NCBI GenBank assembly: GCA_036245525.1
Contig: BTPG01000005.1
Coordinates: forward strand, 212,356,399 to 212,420,398
Length of the DNA: 64,000 nt
Direction of reading: 5' to 3'
Source: Semisulcospira habei
Taxonomy: Eukaryota > Mollusca > Gastropoda > Semisulcospiridae
The notes beneath the pieces are model-generated. The model was not told the origin of the DNA. It did no database searches and was given only the letters and a program-made list of their open reading frames with translations. Below are positions 43,441 to 55,872 of this stretch, one piece after another. The position numbers were made by a program, and so were the translations under genes. How positions within the stretch are numbered: the stretch's first letter is position 1; each line of letters begins with the position of its first letter.

Positions 43441-44280
43441 CCTAATATACGGACTGTCACCATCCACGTCGGCATCAACAGCTGTTGGGATGGGGCTGTC
43501 AGCCAACAGACGTGGCTCAAACTTTGTGGCCTGCTGTCAGCAAAGTTCCCCAAAGCCAGACTACAAATGTCTTCCCTCCTCCCGACACGTGGCAGCCATC
43601 ATCCCCTACACCGACCTGCACACGACTCGAACAAAGCCCTCAAAACTGTGTGCAAACAGGAAAAGTTCACTTTTATCGACCACACATCAACTTTCCTGTC
43701 AAGCAGAGGTGCACCCAAGCAGGTCATGTATTATGATAAGCTCCACCCCAGCGACCACGGTGTTAGTGCACTGGCCCGGAACATATGACGCGCTGACCTG
43801 CCGCCGACGTCCCCGGGTGAGGACAGACGGGCCGCACAGCCGAGCAGTGGCCACTCATCCGATTCACGTCCTCTCCCCGGGTCACAGTACACTGGTGAGG
43901 ACAAGTGTATTACGCAACACCACCAGCAGCCCGGGCCTGCCCCCGCCGCTCTTGAGGCAGCCCCTGGTCAGGCCGCTGATAGGCGTGAGTCTTCTGCGAC
44001 CAACAGCAGTGGCCTGGATTCTTCTCGCAGGTCTCGGGCACACACCACCACCCCTCTGTGTCAGGAACAGAGGCATAGTCGGCCGCTACAACTGTCCGCT
44101 GCTACGGAGTACCCTCCCTTACCATCTACTATGACAGCGAGCCATCTTTCAGCGCCTAATACCAGAGGATGGGAGAAGAGGGGATTAGCCCTCACTGCCT
44201 CCCCTCTTGATTCACATCAAGTTCAGGCGCTAAGTGTTAGCATTGCACAAGCCATATTGCAATTCTACTCACAGCAGTAA
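43441..44280 (+). pseudogene. LINE ORF1 with SGNH-esterase-like domain, 5'-truncated, one TGA
   Basis: The frame beginning at the truncation encodes TVTIHVGINSCWDGAV, which matches the block III (GxN) strand of SGNH/GDSL hydrolases, and 90 codons later YYDKLHPSDHG, matching the block V DxxHP catalytic pair. TGA at 43786-43788 interrupts the frame, but it continues open for 163 codons as a Pro/Ser/Gln-rich region containing TEYPPLPST and ends FYSQQ at 44280. Esterase-type ORF1 proteins are known in CR1-clade LINEs. The block I Ser is beyond the truncation. The role of the esterase in retrotransposition is unsettled. Confidence 0.65.
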
Positions 44281-45274
44281 CCCCCACCCCACCCCATTAC
44301 CCTCCACCTCGCCGCACGCCCCCCTCCGCCCTCCCCCCTTTCCACCCCTACCCCCCTCCCCCGGTGTAATTAGGGAAGTTAGGGATGTTTGTTTGTTGTA
44401 GCGCAGACTGCATCATTTTGTTGGTTCTCGTTGTAGGACACTGCAAGCTGAACGTGGACACTTGTGAATTCAGTGCCAAGTGCCGTTCACATATATATGA
44501 ATATATAAAACTGTCGTTTGAAACAGTGTTCGTGACTGCTCGGGTGGACAGAGTTTCTGCGTCATTTGAATTTTCTTTTCTGTTAGGTTGTGTGCTATTT
44601 TTCTCATTTGCATTCTCTACCAGGGAATAATAAGATTATGTGTCATTTTCTTTCGTGACACAAAGACGTCAGTGACTTGACCTTCATTGTTGATGAGAAA
44701 AAACAACAACCAAACATTACAGGCCTAGCATCGTGTGTTTAGAGCGAGTGCTTACGACGTCCAGTGTTGTTCTTCACCAGAAAGATTAATTACACTGTAT
44801 ACGGAGTCGCTTGAAGGACTTTCTCTAGCGAGCTCTGCAGTCTCATTGACGATGTTTCCGTCAAAAGTGTGGACTATAGTTTTCAATGCTACTGTCTGTC
44901 TGTGTTAACATTAATTAGTTGCACGAATCGCAGCCACACAGACTCTCACTGTTACTTGTGACAATTGCTGAAAACTAATTTTCTCCGGATTTTAATCTTT
45001 TGTTGATTCGGGGTGTGAGACATTGAAGAGTACCTGGGATATTTTAGTCCCCACGGACGTGTGTAAGCCTTCTGAAGGCCTATTCCCCTGCGTACAGTGA
45101 TTACGCCTCTAGTCTTTGTTTATTGTGTTTATTGCACTTAGAATAGTTTAGTTAGGGATTTTATACTTTTTATTTGTATCATTATTATTACTTTCTATTT
45201 GGCACGTGTTACGGATACATTCTGTTGATTGTCTTCTTTTTTGTTTTTCTACAAACACATTGACTTTGCGTGAA
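44281..45274 (+). other. About 1-kb spacer between ORF1 and ORF2 of LINE-b
   Basis: Begins with a very C-rich stretch (CCCCCACCCCACC...), then AT-rich sequence. It has no conserved frame. Such a long gap between LINE ORFs is unusual, so it could be an insertion or a second internal promoter region. Confidence 0.45.
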
Positions 45275-48157
45275 ATGAGTGGCGTAAAACTCAAGACGAA
45301 AGATCTCCGCATTGGTCATCTCAATATTTACCATCTTTGCAATAAGTTGCCTGACATATGTGTTTATCTAAATGGAGCAGACCCGTTTCATATTTTTGGA
45401 CTGTCTGAAACACGTCTCAATTCAAATGTATCAGATATATCCATCCAAGTTCATGGATTTACTGTCATGAGACGTGATCCTACGGCCCATGGACAGACAG
45501 GATTAGCTGCTTATGTTCACTCGTCTATTCAAGATTTTATACGTAGACGACATGATTTAGAAACCAAAAATATTGAGTGTATGTGGCTTGAACTGAAGGC
45601 CCCCCAATCTCCATCATTTTTTATTGACCTTCTGTACCGCAACCCTGCTGCGAACTTTGAGTGGTATGATGATTTCCTTATTATGTGTGATAAAGCTTGT
45701 AATCCCAACTCCAATGTCATCCTCATGGGAGACTTTAACATAGACATGCTAAAGCCTCACCATGCGTGGGACTCTACGTTAAGGTTGTTGGGTCTGCAAC
45801 AGTTAATCACTTCACCCACACGGATCACACAAACAACATCCACACTCATAGATCATATATACACAACCAAGCCAGAGTCTGTTCATAATGTATCTGTCGG
45901 TAACCTTAGTATCAGCGACCATTTTCCCATCCGCTGTACGTGGTCTACTAAACTCCCTAAAGCAAAGAAAGGATGTCATACGTATATCACCTATCGCTTC
46001 TTTAAAAGTTTTAATGAAAGCGAGTTTCTGTTTGATCTTAACAACGCACCTTTTGATGAAGTATTTAGTACATCTGACCCTGACAGCGCTCTGTCTGTTT
46101 GGTATACCATCTTTCTTAAGATCTTAAATAAACATGCGCCCCTGCGGAGGAGACGCGTCAAACACGCATCACTCCCGCCGTGGCTTACTCAAGACATCAT
46201 TCAAGCCATGAGGGTGAGAGATGATCTGAGACAGCAGAAGTGCTTCACTGAATTTAAGCGTGAGCGCAATCGCGTAAAATCTCTTGTGCGACAGGCTAAA
46301 AAATCTTTCATTGATCGCTTGATTAAACAAGACAAAGACATGTCCACGCTCTGGCGCGCTATGGCCGTAGTGACTGGAGGCAAGTGTAATAAATCTCCTT
46401 TAATCCCTTCTGATCTGACTGCAGACATGTTTAACGACCATTTCCTCTCAGTTGCCGAGTCTCTTGTCCCTTCAGAAGCAAGTTCTCAGCCCTACTCTTG
46501 CTCAGACAGACTAGTTGACTTTTGTAGAACGCGAACTGCAGGATCTGATCCTTTCGTGATTCCACCACTGGCAGTGCACGAAGTCGGTAGGACAATTAGT
46601 TCAATGAAGAATAAGAAATCGTCCGGGCCAGATGAAATCAGCCCCAAAATACTTAAATTAGTTATTCCTTATGTTATTTAAACAATAACCTATATTTATA
46701 ATTTGTGCATTCAAACGAATATTTTCCCACAGGAACTTAAAAAAGCCAAGGTTATACCCCTCCCGAAAACAAGAGATATGACTGATGTTAATAACTATCG
46801 CCCCATCTCACTATTGTCCATCCTTAGTAAACCACTTGAACGGCATATCCATAAACATCTCTTGGAATATTTAGAAAATCATACATTAATCCACCCCCTT
46901 CAGTCGGGATTCAGACCAAAGCACAGCTGTCACACGGCCCTAGCACGTCTAACTGATGTGTGGCTACGCTCAATAAATCAGGGCGAATTTACCGGCGCTG
47001 TATTTATTGACTTACGAAAAGCCTTTGATCTTGTGGACCATAAACTTCTACTTTCCAAGCTAAATGTGTACTTCGGTAGTTCGTTTGGCAATAAATGCAT
47101 TTCTTCCTCAATTAACTACAGCCAGAAATCTCTTTACCACCATGGCACAACTCCACTTTTTGCCTCATATCTTAGCGACAGACAGCAGCGCGTCATGGTC
47201 AATGGATCATACTCCTCAAGCGGATTAGTAACACGGGGAGTTCCCCAGGGTTCAGTCCTAGGGCCTCTTCTGTTTTGCCTCTTTATAAATGACCTACCGC
47301 TACATTTGACTAGCGACAAAATTTAATGTGATTTATTCGCTGATGACGCCACAATTCACACCCCGGACAAGAGTATTGATTCTTTAAATGGCCGTTTGCA
47401 GCAGGGTTTGAGCGAAATTTCCACTTGGTGCGCAAACAATGAAATGATTTTAAATCCTTCCAAAACGGAATGCATGACGATAGCAACCCGTCAGAAGCAC
47501 CAGCTCAAGCCACTTACACTCAGCCTGACTATCCATAATGACATCGTTAATCAGGTCACGGAACACCGATTACTTGGTGTAATTGATGATGACCAGATGA
47601 AGTGGCAATCACACATAAATGATGTATGTAAAACTGTTGCTAGAAATGTTTTTATGCTTTCAAAGTTGAAGTACTTTATCGATGTTGATGCCCGCAAGTT
47701 ATTTTACAATGCGCATGTCAAATCCCACATCGATTATGCGTCCACGATATGGGATGGCAGCGGTGACATACACTTAAAGAGGCTTAACTCCCTGCATCGG
47801 AGAGCAGCGAAACATATCCTGCCTGATTCAGCCCTAACAACTGATGAAAGACTTGAAAAACTGAAAATGCTACCTCTTAGCAAGCATCACCTCTTAAACA
47901 AGGGTGTGGTTATGTATAAAATCTGGAATGAGATTCACCCAAAATATCTTTGTAAGCTCTTTACCAAGGCAAGTTCAGGTTATTCTACTTCAAGACGAAA
48001 CTTTATTACACCTCGCCCCAGGATAGATCTATGTAAAACCAGTGTATCTTTCTCAGGCGCATCTTTCTGGAACACACTGCCAACATGTATAACACACGCT
48101 AGCTCCCTCTCCTCTTTCAAGGAATGCCTCCTCAAGTACTTGTCTGCTGATACATAA
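45275..48157 (+). pseudogene. LINE ORF2: endonuclease plus reverse transcriptase, two TAA stops
   Basis: One frame of about 960 codons with TAA at 46679-46681 and 47323-47325 only. The APE endonuclease has RIGHLNIYHLCNK, LSETRLNS, ILMGDFNIDMLKP and NLSISDHFPIRC. RT motifs: KVIPLPKTRD, YRPISLLSILSKPLERH, LQSGFRPKHSCHTAL, AVFIDLRKAFDLVDH, RGVPQGSVLGPLLF and LFADDAT, then [20 protein letters not shown], and PRPRIDLCKTSVSFSGASFW at the C-terminal end. The frame opens earlier (45206), but the ATG at 45275 precedes the conserved domain. It is otherwise full-length, and the two stops are the only visible lesions. Confidence 0.9.
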
Positions 48158-48609
48158 TCTACCACAAGTATTCGTATCAAATATGGGCTTATCGTATAAT
48201 CAGTGCATGCTGCCGTATGGTTTGTGCATACTAATAATAATCGCCTAATTACATAATTCAACTTTCTATTATAATCCAAATAATTTTGCTGTCTGAAGTG
48301 AATTTTCACTATGATCCAAATGTTTTGCTTCGTATATAGGTCAAGTTATCATTAGCGCGTGTCTGTGTGTGCGCGCGAGCGTGTATGTGTCAGTGTGCGC
48401 GCGTTGCGTGTACTTTCTATTTTTCGTTTGTTTTTTGTATGACCGAATGAATGAATGAATTTTGTTTAATGTCTCTTCATGTTTAATGTTTTCTAATTTT
48501 TTTTTTGGTGTAATTTGGTACTATTAGTATTACAATTATTATCCTGTGTTTGTAGAGTAGCAACGGCAAGTATGAAAAATGGCACACGTGCTAATTACTT
48601 TATCCGTTG

Positions 48610-49545
<936 letters not shown>

Positions 49546-49959
49546 CCTCGGACACCGGTTCCAGAGCGACCAGAGCCGTATTGCAGGGCCGTTACAGCAG
49601 AACGACACAGCTGCTTGAGGACTGCAGCAAATGGCAAACCACGCCTGCAAGCCCTCCCTCAGAGACTGCTTGGAAGCGACTGACTAACAATTTTAATATC
49701 GTACGGTTTAGCAAAAACTTGCGCTCAGCAATAAGTGCGATGTCATTTCACGCGAAGCGGTAACCACCCGATCGCGCAAAGCAATCACGTGCGTCACACG
49801 CCCGACCTCCGCAACCCGCGTGGCACCAATTCCTCGTGTAAAGGCCAAACAACTCACCTATTCTTGGTGCCCTATGCTTTTACCCGGTGTCTAACCAATC
49901 TCTGTCACCCCTCTAAATTTAATTCCCCTAGAAAAATAGGAAAAATAAACCCGTGTGGT
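49546..49959. other. Spacer without a recognised gene
   Basis: Mixed-composition sequence; short frames only. Confidence 0.4.
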
Positions 49960-50425
<466 letters not shown>

Positions 50426-50489
50426 TGCGCCGCACGCCAAAAACGTCATAAACATGCTCCGGAATACGCTCCGACCCAGCCCCATTTCA

Positions 50490-50495
50490 AAGTCT
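50490..50495. repeat. Predicted left target-site duplication of Polinton copy B (AAGTCT)
   Basis: The six bases directly before the element start. The partner lies beyond the window, about 30 bases after position 64000. Confidence 0.6.
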
Positions 50496-50739
50496 AGAGA
50501 AAGGAATACTGAGAGAATTAAAGCTTCATTAACACAATGACTGAGTTAACCCTCTTAATTATATCTTTTTGACCATCCATATCTATGTCCCTCGCACAGA
50601 GTAAATACCATTGGAAGTTACCCCTAAATCATTATTATTTAAACAGCCACATTTTTATGAAAAATCAAAAATAATACTTAAGGGGTTAACTCAGTCATTG
50701 TGTTAATAATACTTTAATTCTCTCAGTATTCCTTTCTCT
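50496..50739. repeat. Terminal palindrome inside the left TIR of copy B
   Basis: Arm 50496-50557 (AGAGAAAGGAATACTGAGAG, ...ACACAATGACTGAGTTAAC) complements 50678-50739 with few mismatches, around a loop of about 120 bases. Confidence 0.92.
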
Positions 50740-51534
50740 CTTAATTAGCTCATATGTCTACTGTCGCAATGTTACTATGTAAGTAAACACAGCCCGTCGC
50801 CAGCACTGTAGGCGTCAGAAATAAAATATGCATAACACTTACAGTGTTTTCACAATGTCGCAATACGTTTGCCAACATTTTTCAAAACCTTTTCAAATCT
50901 TGAACTGCTAGATCGATATGTACCACACCTGAGTCGATATTCACACAATTTATTTTTGACCTTAAGAAAATGCACATCGAAAATCATAACCCCCCCACAA
51001 ATGTAAATTGGTTTTAAGATTGAATGGGAATAAAGCCCCCCATTAGCTACCGCACACAGAGAGAGAGAGTGAGACCCACTCTAACAACACAGACATAAAC
51101 TAGTGACTGTGTCAAGACTCCACTCATGTGAAACTTACACGTTTTAAATCAGCCTCTTTTTAATGATTAAGTTACAAGGGTCTTAATCTGTGGCGCTTGT
51201 TTTTTGCAAGCCAGCTCACCTGTTTACCTTTGTGGTGTCTAATGTTGCCACGCGCCGCGCAATAGCACGCCGCTATTCAAGCTGCCAAAGTGGTGTCATG
51301 GTTGATCGCCTTTTGTGTTGCCTCACACCGCGCTATTGAATAGCGGTGGCATTCCATTCCTATTCAAGGGGCAAGCTTTTGAAACGCTCTCAGCCGTCAA
51401 AAGGCCTTTTCATAGCTATAGCCTTTTAAATCGCTAGATAATGTCAAAGATTAACAGGGGACATGTTACTTTTCAAAATAGAGCAATCATTTACAAAACG
51501 GTTATACATGCGAGGGCTTAATGTACTCATGTCT
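50496..51534 (+). repeat. Left TIR of Polinton copy B, about 1,039 bp
   Basis: Inverted match to 62995-64000, ending inward at GTACTCATGTC. It carries a terminal palindrome, GC-rich CGCGCCGCGC and AATAGCGG motifs, and CTCTCAGCCGTCAAAAGGCC. No gene is seen; frames within it are not supported. Confidence 0.95.
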
Positions 51535-51593
51535 GGTTTACTGACAAAGAAGCAAATGTGTTTTTAATTTATTTTTTTAAAATTGCATTATAA

Positions 51594-52015
51594 ATGAATT
51601 CTGATGAACTCCTTCTATTGAATGATATAAGCGCTGTAGAAAACATAAACTTAGATTCCATGCGGGAACGACTTTTATCTGTAGTGATTTCTGGTCATTC
51701 CAAAACATATCTCGGAAAGCAATATTCAACCGAAGATATACAATCCCTCACGGCTGATGATTTATTTAGACTTCATTTTAAATACGAACAACACATGGCT
51801 TCACTAATGACCCGTGATTTGAGCAAATCAATTGTCTGCTTATATTCAAAAGCTGTGAGTTATGCTCTTCCTGTAGACATTGAAAATCTCACAAATGACC
51901 TCGAGAGTAACCCCATTGTAACAAGTGCAATTGGTAAATTAGCTTGTCTTTTATTCTACAGGTTTGGTAATTTGCTTGCTCCTCTGGTAACTTTATTTAT
52001 TTATTTTTTTTTTTT

Positions 52016-52051
<36 letters not shown>

Positions 52052-52806
52052 ACTCCAATTATTCTTTGTCGACCTCAGAGGTCTTCCTCTCACGCCGCTC
52101 ATTCCCGTCAACCCCAGTGTGCTCACCCAGGCCCGCTGGTTGTTCCAGCCAGACTCCCGGCCCTGCCGCTATATATATGGCAGGTAGTAAGGGACTCCCT
52201 CCGGAGGAAACTCCGCACTGCTGCCGAGTCACTTCAGTGGTGTTCAGTGTAGCCTTCAGGTGACCACACCTACTATTCCCCCTACTTACGACATTGCTAG
52301 TCGCGGAGTCGACGAGTGGGAGCTCCCCCCAGAGGTGGCGAGTCAACCACTACGTCCTTCCACACACAGCAGCAGGTCTGGCCGAAGACAACCGCGCACC
52401 TAGGGCTCCTGGAGGACTGGGATGAGGTCACCATGAGACGGAGACTTGAGGGATCAGAAACCTGGACCAGCGATTTTTCATTTTGCATGATGATGAGGAT
52501 GAAGATGATATGATGATGCCATGGTGGTCCATGTGGTTGGGGACTGCGTGACAGGGCCGCATTCCACGCTTCCTGTCATAAATATCCTGGTGTTAACCAG
52601 GCCCGGGAACTGCGGACACCTGCGGTGCCAGCCGTGTAATCATCCTGGGAACTTTATTAATAACGAGCAGCCATGTCGATTTTACGAAATTAAATTTTTT
52701 TGTTGATAAAAATGGACGACCAACAGACGACCCCCCAAACGACCCCACAGATGAACCCTGCCTCGGACCCTGCCCAGACTCAGATTCACACAGTGACAAA
52801 AATTAA
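51594..52806 (+). pseudogene. Polinton protein of about 183 codons, interrupted by a retroposed insertion
   Basis: The start MNSDELLLLNDISAVE follows GCATTATAAATG. The body has YLGKQYSTEDIQSLTADDL, MTRDLSKSIVCLYSKAVSY and LACLLFYRFGNLLAPLVTL, then is cut by the insertion 51998-52658. Without the insertion the frame continues to TAA at 52804-52806 (184 codons), overlapping the next gene's start by about 95 nt in another frame; the same overlap exists in copy A. The hydrophobic segment before the break may be a membrane helix. No known family. Confidence 0.7.
51998..52658 (-). mobile_element. Retroposed insertion with poly(A) tail (poly-T on plus strand), 661 bp
   Basis: AACTTTATT is duplicated at 51989-51997 and 52650-52658. 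The left end is a run of about 46 T residues, meaning a minus-strand insertion with a poly(A) tail. The body is GC-rich and complex with no recognisable Pol III boxes or long ORF, so it could be a SINE, a LINE 3' fragment or a processed transcript. Absence from copy A confirms the insertion. Confidence 0.8.
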
Positions 52807-53209
52807 AAGTCCAGGCAGGGTTGAGTCTGGTAAACGTTTAGCTGAATGGAACAAGCAAAACAAATTACAGCTTCAAGCGCAAACAGAAAAGGCTCATGTA
52901 AGTGACCAGGCGTCAACACCGATAGGACCGTCAGGACCGTCAGGACTGTCAGAACTGTCAGGACTTTCAACACCTCTGTCACACCCACATCAAAGTGAAA
53001 GACCTTCAACCCAGTCTAATTCTGAAACAGCAAAATACGTAGTTGCCGCATTTGTTGTCGGATCTGGTTACGTAGCTTACCAATTATACAAAAAATACAA
53101 GCCACAGACTCGAACAGTGTCCAAAAAATTAAACACTTCATCATCAAAAACAGAAGTCTCCACATTACCAACAATACCCAAAGTTGTCGACCCATTTATC
53201 ATGCACTAA
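52712..53209 (+). CDS. Pro/Ser-rich single-pass membrane protein, 165 aa, intact
   Basis: Start context GTTGATAAAAATGG. Residues 1-30 are Thr/Pro/Gln-rich; KSPGRVESGKRLAEWNKQNK is followed by a PSGPSGLSELSGLS low-complexity stretch, a hydrophobic helix (KYVVAAFVVGSGYVAYQLY, about residues 110-128) and a basic KKYKPQTRTVSKK segment; the end is VVDPFIMH. Copy A has the same gene with two stops. A virion membrane or internal protein is a guess. It overlaps the preceding gene. Confidence 0.75.
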   Translation: MDDQQTTPQTTPQMNPASDPAQTQIHTVTKIKSPGRVESGKRLAEWNKQNKLQLQAQTEKAHVSDQASTPIGPSGPSGLSELSGLSTPLSHPHQSERPSTQSNSETAKYVVAAFVVGSGYVAYQLYKKYKPQTRTVSKKLNTSSSKTEVSTLPTIPKVVDPFIMH

Positions 53210-53244
53210 TAAATTTATTTATTTTAATTTTTATTGCCTAAGAA

Positions 53245-53475
53245 ATGAATGACTCAAAAAACATATTGAACCTTGTGTATCATTCTGCCGTAATCAGTGC
53301 ATTAGCAGTAGCTTTTTCTATGCTAGGAAAAAGTCTACTCAAAATGAAATCAGCAGACTTGAGCAGATTAGACATTGAAGATTCAGTTAAGCTAATTGCA
53401 GTTGTTACAGCGTCAATTGCGACAAAAGATTTTCTTGTCAAGCAAGGAATTATTCCCGAAAATGTTTCTATGTAA
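53245..53475 (+). CDS. Small two-helix membrane protein, 76 aa, intact
   Basis: Same as 14803-15033 with only a handful of changes. Two hydrophobic segments flank KMKSADLSRLDIED. It is the best-conserved small gene between the copies, which supports its being a real protein despite its size. It is 11 nt upstream of the next gene. Confidence 0.8.
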   Translation: MNDSKNILNLVYHSAVISALAVAFSMLGKSLLKMKSADLSRLDIEDSVKLIAVVTASIATKDFLVKQGIIPENVSM

Positions 53476-53486
53476 ATAAAAATAAT

Positions 53487-53927
53487 ATGGCAACGATAGC
53501 TATTATGGTGGGAGGTGCGATGGTTAACGCTCTGGCATTCAGTGGCTCTAATTATCTCTTTTCAAAAGTGGGTAGAGAAGAGAGTGCTGAAGAATTGAAG
53601 CGTCATAATGAAGCATCTGAAAAATTAGCACAGGCAGAACAGGCGTATGAAAAACAAAGAATTGAAAAACTTGATTTTATCAATGACCGACTTAGATTAC
53701 AGGGTCACGCACTGCACACATTTTCAAATGTCAATGACGCGATCAAAGAATATTTTCTCATCACGGGTGAAGACATGTCTATCCCGAAACCAAAACTTAG
53801 TGACTACTATCAACCAAGCCCAGAACAAAGAAACGGAGAGATAATCTTTGTTCTAGTGGGAATGACATTTGTATTTTTTACTGGTCTTTATTTTGCTAGA
53901 AGAAATGAACCCCGGGGTAGAAAATAA
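53487..53927 (+). CDS. Small membrane/coiled-coil protein, 146 aa, intact
   Basis: Counterpart of 14351-14791: N-terminal hydrophobic segment, charged helix (EESAEELKRHNEASEKLAQ), PKLSDYY motif, C-terminal membrane helix (IIFVLVGMTFVFFTGLYFA) and basic tail. The start follows AAATAAAAATAATATG. The last 23 nt overlap the probable integrase start at 53905. Confidence 0.8.
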   Translation: MATIAIMVGGAMVNALAFSGSNYLFSKVGREESAEELKRHNEASEKLAQAEQAYEKQRIEKLDFINDRLRLQGHALHTFSNVNDAIKEYFLITGEDMSIPKPKLSDYYQPSPEQRNGEIIFVLVGMTFVFFTGLYFARRNEPRGRK

Positions 53928-54793
53928 ACTATCAAAAATATATTACTCACCATCAGGGTATTGGAAAGGGCAAACAGCTATTCATAAATTACATGCCGCT
54001 GTGGGCGGAGATATAACACTCAATCAAGTCAAGCAATGGTTACAGAGGCAGGCAATTTGGCAGATATATCTCCCTGCTCCAAGAAAGATAACGAGGCCCC
54101 ATTTTGTAAACACAACACCAAATGACACGCACCAAATGGACCTCCTGTTCTTACCACATGACACAATAAGAAAGAAACGATACAAGTACGCATTAACTGT
54201 TGTAGACATAGCTTCAAGGTACAAAGACGCTGAACCCATATCTGACAAAACAGCCAGTACAGTTGCTACTGCTTTATCAAGTATCTATAAAAAAAGGTCC
54301 TTTAAGATACCCCAGACTAGTGCAGGTTGATGACGGATCAGAATTCAAAGGTGCTGTTAATCAGTTATTTGCAAAGCATGGCGTACTGGTCAGACGCGGT
54401 ATTCCAGGTGTACACAGATCGCAGGCAATTGTAGAGAACTTTAACAAACAGTTATCAGAAAGACTTTTCAGTTACCAGTATTCTAAGGAACTCATGCATG
54501 ACACCCGTAACACTGAGTGGGTTAAGAGATTACCACATGTGATAAAAGCAATGAACAATGAAGGACACCCAAAACCTGCTGATGCTATTAAATTGAAAAC
54601 AATTACAGAACCAAAAACAGGACCAAACCCAGCCCCAGCACCAGACACAAGTTTATTTACCAAACAGGTGAGATATCTATATCAACCAGGTGAAGCTGAA
54701 AATGATATAAAGCGCAGAGCGACAGACCCCATCTGGTCAACATCCGTTCATAATATAAAAAAAAATAATCCCCGGTCCTGGCGCAACACACAT
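53905..54793 (+). pseudogene. Polinton integrase, frameshifted and C-terminally truncated
   Basis: N-terminal part: YYSPSGYWKGQTAIHKL and LNQVKQWLQRQAIWQIYLP. Catalytic first Asp in HQMDLLFLP. An A7 run near 54290 carries one base too many, so the second half (QVDDGSEFKG with the second Asp; HRSQAIVENFNKQL with Glu) is in the next frame. The C-terminal domain (VRYLYQPGEAENDIKRRA) runs into the deletion junction near 54787-54793, losing about 30 codons. The enzyme is an rve-family integrase, typical for Polintons. It is inactive as encoded here. Confidence 0.9.
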
Positions 54794-55445
54794 TCACAGA
54801 TATACCAGGATTTAATTTTTCAAACAAGTCTATGTCCTCTATTTTAACAGGGAACTCAATGCCACTAAAGTTGAGTTCGTTTGCAAATTTGATGTAGTTA
54901 GATACACGATCAGGTCTTGATTTTACAAAGTGTAGTTTAGCAAGCACACACCACATGAAACAGAAATTGTCTTTGTTCTGAATATTAACAACAGCTTTTT
55001 TGTTTGCAACCTCTGTTGGCAGTGGTATCCATGCTTTACCTAATATAGGATGATACCTAGACTGCTTTAGTTGTAGTTCATGTACATGTCCTTCGTGCCA
55101 ACCAGACCCCTTCATTTTTGCACTGTCGATTGCCTGGAGAAAGTCAGGTAATAGTCTATCTCTAAACATGTTCTCCAATTCTCTTCTTGTGTTAACAGTG
55201 TGTTGTCTTGTTGATATATACGATACAATTAATTCACCGTCCAATCTAGTGAATTCGATTTTCGCTATAATCTGAATCTTAACACTGCCTGTGATAAGAT
55301 TTTTTTTGTATGACAGAAAAAGAGTTTTCTATTGATTCATAAACATTATTACTATTGGATATAGGCAAGTCTGTTGTGTTAAACACGTTTCTTAAACCAG
55401 ATGAGCCAGGGTTTGATGGGCCAGGGCTTTGTGAATTGTCCGTCA
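54787..55445 (-). pseudogene. PolB N-terminal stub left by a deletion
   Basis: Only about the first 220 codons remain, matching copy A from MTDNSQ through RQHTVNTRRELEN, ATEVANKKAVVNIQ-like sequence and IDLFEKLNPGISVN. An extra A in a run near 55300 also shifts the frame. The exonuclease and polymerase domains are absent. The break, near 54787-54793, joins directly to the convergent integrase with ACACA-like microhomology. The start follows GTCAAATAAAAATG, as in copy A. Confidence 0.88.
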
Positions 55446-55482
55446 TTTTTATTTGACCGACAAAATAATAAAATAAAAAATA

Positions 55483-55836
55483 TTACCGCTGGCTCTGCTT
55501 GCTCACCTTGTGTAATACCACTTTATTAACTGTAACACTGTCAATATAAACATTTAGTTTGTGTAGTTGCTTAAATATGCTATAACAAACTTCCCCTAAC
55601 CAACCATATTTGGTATCATCAACTTTAAAAGTAGGTGTCTTTAAATCAACTGTCATGCGCTCCACATCTGGATGCTCATCAACATAATCCAAAGTCACAC
55701 TATATGTAGCATATATTTCTGATGGTGCTGAAAGGCTTATGTAAGTCTGTTTGGGTGATATTAGGTCAGTAAAGTGCATAACATCTTTGAAAAGGTGTGT
55801 GAGATCAAGCACCTGTATAATTTGTCCGTCTGTCAT
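55483..55836 (-). CDS. Small conserved Polinton protein, 117 aa, intact
   Basis: Start MTDGQIIQVLDLTHLFKDV in context CCAATAAAAATG. Contains ATYSVTLDYVDEHPD and a C-terminal LHKLNVYIDSVTVNKVV. No membrane segment, cysteine cluster or known domain. It lies upstream of and parallel to PolB in both copies, though the surrounding block is inverted, so the two genes move together. Copy A has one stop. Function unknown. Confidence 0.7.
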   Translation of the reverse strand: MTDGQIIQVLDLTHLFKDVMHFTDLISPKQTYISLSAPSEIYATYSVTLDYVDEHPDVERMTVDLKTPTFKVDDTKYGWLGEVCYSIFKQLHKLNVYIDSVTVNKVVLHKVSKQSQR

Positions 55837-55872
55837 TTTTATTGGACAAACAAATGTATAAATTAATTTACA

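Noticed and set aside
43490..44134. 214-residue frame overlapping the LINE ORF1.
   Set aside because: The esterase motifs lie in the other frame (43441-44280); this is its shadow.
54260..54300. A7 run in the copy B integrase as a programmed frameshift site.
   Set aside because: The required shift is +1 and copy A has no A-run there, so a simple homopolymer insertion is more likely.
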